From Rhodoferax sp. (lineage in GTDB: Bacteria; Pseudomonadota; Gammaproteobacteria; Burkholderiales; Burkholderiaceae_C), in contig NZ_JAQTMS010000028.1 of the NCBI RefSeq assembly GCF_028714215.1, positions 1-62,103 of the forward strand: a stretch of DNA of 62,103 bases, read 5' to 3'. This document shows, piece by piece, positions 59,455 through 62,103 of the stretch. A model generated the notes under the pieces. That model searched no databases. It saw only the letters and a program-made list of their open reading frames with translations, and was not told where the DNA came from. Each line of letters opens with the position of its first letter. Positions within the stretch are counted from its first letter, which is position 1. The translations under genes were made by a program, and so were the position numbers.

Positions 59455-60108
59455 ATGGTGAGAAATCGCTATCAGGCAACCGGTGCCGAGGCAGAGTTTG
59501 AACCCGGCTCACGCGGTCGCGTGCTGCGCAATCTGCTGGGCATTGTTCGTGTGCGCGACATGAATCTGGCGGAGTCGCAGGCGCTGGAAATCGCGCAGGA
59601 CCTGGCTTTGGACCGATATGACGCTGACCACCGGTTTACGGCGCAGGACCTTTGCGATCTGCACGCCTTGTGGCTCGGTCCCATCTACCTCTGGGCAGGC
59701 GAGTACCGTTCTGTCGATATCGGCAAGGGTGGCTTTCAGTTTGCACATGCGCGCCTCATCCAGGGTCTGATGACGGAGCTTGAGCGCGGAGCCCTTCGAC
59801 GGCGCACGCCGTGCCGGCCTGCGGATGACGCTGCGCTGGCGCTTGCCTTGGCAGAGGTGCATGCAGAGCTGATCCTGGTTCACCCCTTTCGCGAGGGCAA
59901 CGGTCGTTTGGCGCGCTTACTGTCCCTGTTGATGGCGTTGCAGGCGGGCCTGCCGCCGCTGGACTTCGGCCCCATGCTGGGACGTGGGCGGCACATCTAT
60001 ATTGGCGCCATTCATGCCGCGATGGGGCGGGACTATAGGCCCCTGTCGTCGGTGTTTGAAAAAATTATCGCGCGCTCAAAGCAGCACGCTGCTGCCAATA
60101 AGCGGTGA
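59455..60108 (+). CDS. fic: Fic-family AMPylase/toxin
   Basis: 217 residues. The active loop VHPFREGNGRLARLL matches HxFx(D/E)GNGRxxR with every conserved residue, so transferase activity is expected. The N-terminal half has WAGEYRSVDIGKGG, the flap region that positions the target. No (S/T)xxxE(G/N) inhibitory motif was seen inside the protein itself, so a separate partner is expected. Candidate partners are the 48-aa upstream ORF and the 67-aa antisense ORF at the 3' end. GGAGG 9 nt before the ATG. Confidence 0.9.
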   Translation: MVRNRYQATGAEAEFEPGSRGRVLRNLLGIVRVRDMNLAESQALEIAQDLALDRYDADHRFTAQDLCDLHALWLGPIYLWAGEYRSVDIGKGGFQFAHARLIQGLMTELERGALRRRTPCRPADDAALALALAEVHAELILVHPFREGNGRLARLLSLLMALQAGLPPLDFGPMLGRGRHIYIGAIHAAMGRDYRPLSSVFEKIIARSKQHAAANKR

Positions 60109-60268
60109 AGGATTCCCGACTGGCAGGGGTCTTGGCCGCCGTGCTTTCGGCAAACGGGGCGCGAATGCCTTCCACTGCGGATGACGTTTTCGCAGAAATC
60201 CGAAGCGCGGCCTTGCGGCTGGCTTCTGTGCGGCTGCGCAGGTACGGGTTGGATTCTTTGAGCGTCAT
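60065..60268 (-). CDS. Small protein antisense to the fic 3' end, with a Fic-inhibition-type motif
   Basis: 67 residues, overlapping the fic stop by 44 bp tail to tail. It opens MTLKESNPYLRS and has TSSAVEGIRAPF near residue 30. S-S-A-V-E-G fits the (S/T)xxxE(G/N) motif that blocks Fic active sites. Similar SNPYL...SSAVEGI small proteins exist beside toxin genes, as far as I recall. No clear ribosome site. Antitoxin function is a hypothesis. Confidence 0.55.
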   Translation of the reverse strand: MTLKESNPYLRSRTEASRKAALRISAKTSSAVEGIRAPFAESTAAKTPASRESFTAYWQQRAALSAR

Positions 60269-60446
60269 GGGGCAATGGTACTACAGCAAAACCAGCGCAG
60301 CCAGAACCCGCGCCAAGCCATTGAGGCCGCCGTGCGCAGCCACTGAGCAGCTCACTGTCTGCTGTTCCTCAAGATGACCGACTGGCTGAGCCGGCCTACC
60401 CGATGCAGTTCCGGCTGAGCGCCAGCGACCTGGGCAGCGGCCCGGA

Positions 60447-61013
60447 TCAGTTGGTCTGAGCGGTGGCAGTCTCAGGCGCGGTGGCAGGCACCCGGCGCGC
60501 ACCGTCGAAGCGGCGGTTCCAGTAGCTGACGGCCATGCTCTCCACCCGCACTTCGGCACCCGGCTTGGGGGAGTGGATGAACTTGCCTTCGCCGATGTAA
60601 ATGCCGACGTGGCTGAATGCGTGCCGCATGGTGTTGAAGAACACCAGATCACCGGGCTGCAAGTCGGCGCGTTCGATTTTTTGCGTGGCGGCGGCCTGCT
60701 GGGCTGCCTTGCGCGGCAGAACCAGGCCCACCGTTTGCTCGAACATGGCTTTGACGAAACCGCTGCAGTCAAAACCACTTTCCACCGTATTGCCACCGCG
60801 CCGATACGGCACGCCCAGAAAACCCATGGCGGTAACGACCAGGTCGGAGGCTTTCTCGCCGACCGATTGTCTTACCTGATCGATTTGTGCCAACAGGCCT
60901 TTGTTGGCCAGCAATTTATCCAGGTCATCTCCTGCCACCGGCGGGTTGGCGTGCGCACTGACGGCGAGCACAAGGGCAACAAGGGTGGTGGAAATTCGGA
61001 TCGGTCTCTGCAT
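60447..61013 (-). CDS. NlpC/P60 (C40) cell-wall peptidase, exported
   Basis: 188 residues. Signal peptide about 1-21 (ending AHA). NlpC/P60 catalytic Cys in SGFDCSGFVKAMF, His in AFSHVGIYIGEG, and third polar residue in KFIHSPKPG. It cleaves peptide cross-links of peptidoglycan in the periplasm or outer face. ATG at 61013 is chosen; 61046 is also in frame. Confidence 0.87.
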   Translation of the reverse strand: MQRPIRISTTLVALVLAVSAHANPPVAGDDLDKLLANKGLLAQIDQVRQSVGEKASDLVVTAMGFLGVPYRRGGNTVESGFDCSGFVKAMFEQTVGLVLPRKAAQQAAATQKIERADLQPGDLVFFNTMRHAFSHVGIYIGEGKFIHSPKPGAEVRVESMAVSYWNRRFDGARRVPATAPETATAQTN

Positions 61014-61118
61014 GGCCGCAGTATAAGGGCTGCGGTCAAACGCCATGGACTGGTCCGCGTTGCCTGCGGTTTAATAGGGGATTGCCAAAAAACGCTCATT
61101 CCCTGTAGAAAGTTTGCC

Positions 61119-61721
61119 ATGTTGCTAGACGCCGCCCAATCCCAACTCGTCCTGGTGGACTACCAAAGCCGCCTGATGCCCGTCATTTTTGAAAACGCCC
61201 TGGTGCTGGCCAACGCGGTGCGTCTGGGCCAAATGGCGCGCCTGCTGGAGGTGCCGGTGTGGGGCACCGAGCAAAACCCGTCCCGGCTGGGCGAGAACGT
61301 GGCCGAGGTCAAGGCGCTGTGCGCGCAGACTTTGAGCAAGATGCAGTTCAGCGCTGTCGAGGAGGGCCTGGGCGAATGGCTGCGTCCACCGGTCAAAGCG
61401 GCGGCCGGCAATGCCCGCAGCCTGCCCAAGCATTTGCAAAAACCGCAGGGCAACGCCGCCGAGCGCAACACGGTAGTGGTTGCCGGCTGCGAAGCCCATG
61501 TCTGTTTGCTACAGACGGCGCTGGACTTGCTGGAAGACGAGTTCGAAGTCTGGGTTGTGACCGACGCCTGCAGTTCGCGCACCGAGCGCAACCGGGACGC
61601 TGCCTTTGACCGTCTGGCGGGTGTAGGTGTCGAGCTGGTGACGACCGAGATGGTGGCCTTCGAGTGGCTTCGCACGGCCGAGCATCCGGCGTTCAAGGCG
61701 GTGCAGGCGCTGATCAAGTAG
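61119..61721 (+). CDS. Isochorismatase-family cysteine hydrolase
   Basis: 200 residues. Catalytic triad features: Asp in LVLVDYQSRL, Lys in TLSKMQFSA, and Cys in VVAGCEAHVCLLQTAL. The sequence resembles YcaC-like hydrolases. Substrate unknown. Divergent from the NlpC/P60 gene, with about 105 bp between. Confidence 0.85.
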   Translation: MLLDAAQSQLVLVDYQSRLMPVIFENALVLANAVRLGQMARLLEVPVWGTEQNPSRLGENVAEVKALCAQTLSKMQFSAVEEGLGEWLRPPVKAAAGNARSLPKHLQKPQGNAAERNTVVVAGCEAHVCLLQTALDLLEDEFEVWVVTDACSSRTERNRDAAFDRLAGVGVELVTTEMVAFEWLRTAEHPAFKAVQALIK

Positions 61722-61762
61722 TTTTTACCGCCTGCGGAGTGGGCGCTGGGCGAGTCAGTCTG

Positions 61763-61790
61763 TTGCAAGCTGCCTGGCCATAATTATAAA
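61763..61790 (+). promoter_or_regulatory. Predicted sigma-70 promoter of prpE
   Basis: TTGCAA (61763-61768), a 16-bp spacer, and TATAAA (61785-61790). A start near 61797 gives a leader of about 25 nt before the ATG at 61822, with AGGAGA at 61810-61815. Confidence 0.55.
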
Positions 61791-61821
61791 TTCAGTTTCA
61801 TGACCCGCCAGGAGACAAACA

Positions 61822-62103
61822 ATGACAAGCTATGCCGATTTCCATCGCCGCTCCCTCACTGAGCGTGACGCTTTCTGGGCCGAGCAGGCCCAACTGGTCG
61901 ACTGGAAAACCCCGCCGCAGCAGATTTGCGACTACAGCAATCCGCCGTTTGCCCAGTGGTTTGCCGGCCGCGTCACCAATCTATGTTAAAACGCGATCGA
62001 CCGGCATCTGAAGGACCGAGCGGATCAGGCGGCGCTGATATTTGTTTCCACCGAGACCGATCAGGAGCGGGTTTATTCCTTCCGCGAGCTGCATGCCGAG
62101 GTG
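61822..62103 (+). pseudogene. prpE: Propionate-CoA ligase PrpE start, interrupted by an in-frame TAA; 3' end beyond window
   Basis: From the ATG (AGGAGA upstream) the frame reads MTSYADFHRRSLTERDAFWA, typical of the N-terminus of PrpE/acetyl-CoA synthetase-like ligases (ACAS_N domain). At RVTNLC the next codon, 61987-61989, is TAA, where relatives usually have a His or Tyr codon (TNLC-H/Y-NA). The same frame then continues NAIDRHLKDRADQAALIF to the window edge with full similarity. A single base change (for example TAT to TAA) explains it. It is either a new nonsense mutation or a sequencing error. The call of PrpE is firm; the functional state is not. Confidence 0.75.

Noticed and set aside
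61987..61989. TAA read as evidence for a reassigned stop codon
   Set aside because: All other genes here end with TAA, TAG or TGA in the expected places, so an alternative code is not supported.

Overview
The window looks like a contiguous chromosomal stretch of a GC-rich betaproteobacterium of the order Burkholderiales, most probably a Comamonadaceae member of the Rhodoferax/Polaromonas type. The reasons are gene content and order: aminotransferase-uvrB-iscRSUA-hscBA-fdx, aceE-aceF-lpdA with a lipoyl domain fused to the E3 subunit, and a FixL/FixJ-type pair beside aceE. The family assignment is inferred from recalled family knowledge and was not tested by a search. I see no phage, insertion sequence, rRNA or CRISPR array. 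One tRNA (Val, anticodon CAC) is present.

Layout. 1-3.3 kb: a left-truncated FAD/NAD [2Fe-2S] reductase subunit, a YgiD-type extradiol dioxygenase behind a perfect FNR-type box, and a secreted protein carrying the zinc-ligand pattern of the phospholipase C/P1 nuclease fold. 3.6-9.2 kb: a BvgS-type hybrid kinase translationally coupled to a REC-REC-GGDEF-EAL protein. 9.1-14.5 kb (minus): an overlapping FAD oxidase (alkyl-DHAP-synthase-like), GlpD-like dehydrogenase and FGGY kinase operon, preceded by a nucleotidyltransferase-like gene. 14.5-24.4 kb: aromatic aminotransferase, uvrB, the isc iron-sulfur operon and dnaQ. 24.4-31.3 kb: tRNA-Val, an L-2-hydroxyglutarate-oxidase-like protein, pyrD, rpiA, and a folD-prlC-glutaredoxin unit. 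31.4-40.9 kb: a two-component system divergent from the pyruvate dehydrogenase genes. 41-49.9 kb: a TetR regulator divergent from an RND efflux operon that continues directly into mlaC and a patatin-like lipoprotein. 50-61 kb is the more accessory part: VapBC, a DUF4143 ATPase flanked by a decayed copy of an M16 peptidase tail, the M16 peptidase, an indolepyruvate oxidoreductase pair, an SMP-30 protein, a hydrolase, and a Fic locus next to a type I restriction (HsdR) fragment. 61-62.1 kb: an NlpC/P60 peptidase, an isochorismatase-family hydrolase, and the start of prpE with an in-frame stop codon.

Two families of dispersed palindromes lie in the gaps between genes. One has arms related to TTGCGGGACAGA / CTGTCCCCAA (five copies plus a half copy). 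The other is a REP-like element built around a CATCCATGG core (three copies). Both occur inside the isc operon, and the second also separates aceE, aceF and lpdA, so they may shape mRNA stability inside housekeeping operons.

The most interesting systems are: (1) the coupled RND pump-MlaC-patatin operon under an AcrR-like operator, which suggests efflux linked to envelope lipid handling; (2) the Fic toxin with two candidate small partners, one of them antisense and bearing a Fic-inhibitory-type motif; and (3) the alkyl-DHAP-synthase-like/GlpD-like/FGGY operon of unknown substrate.
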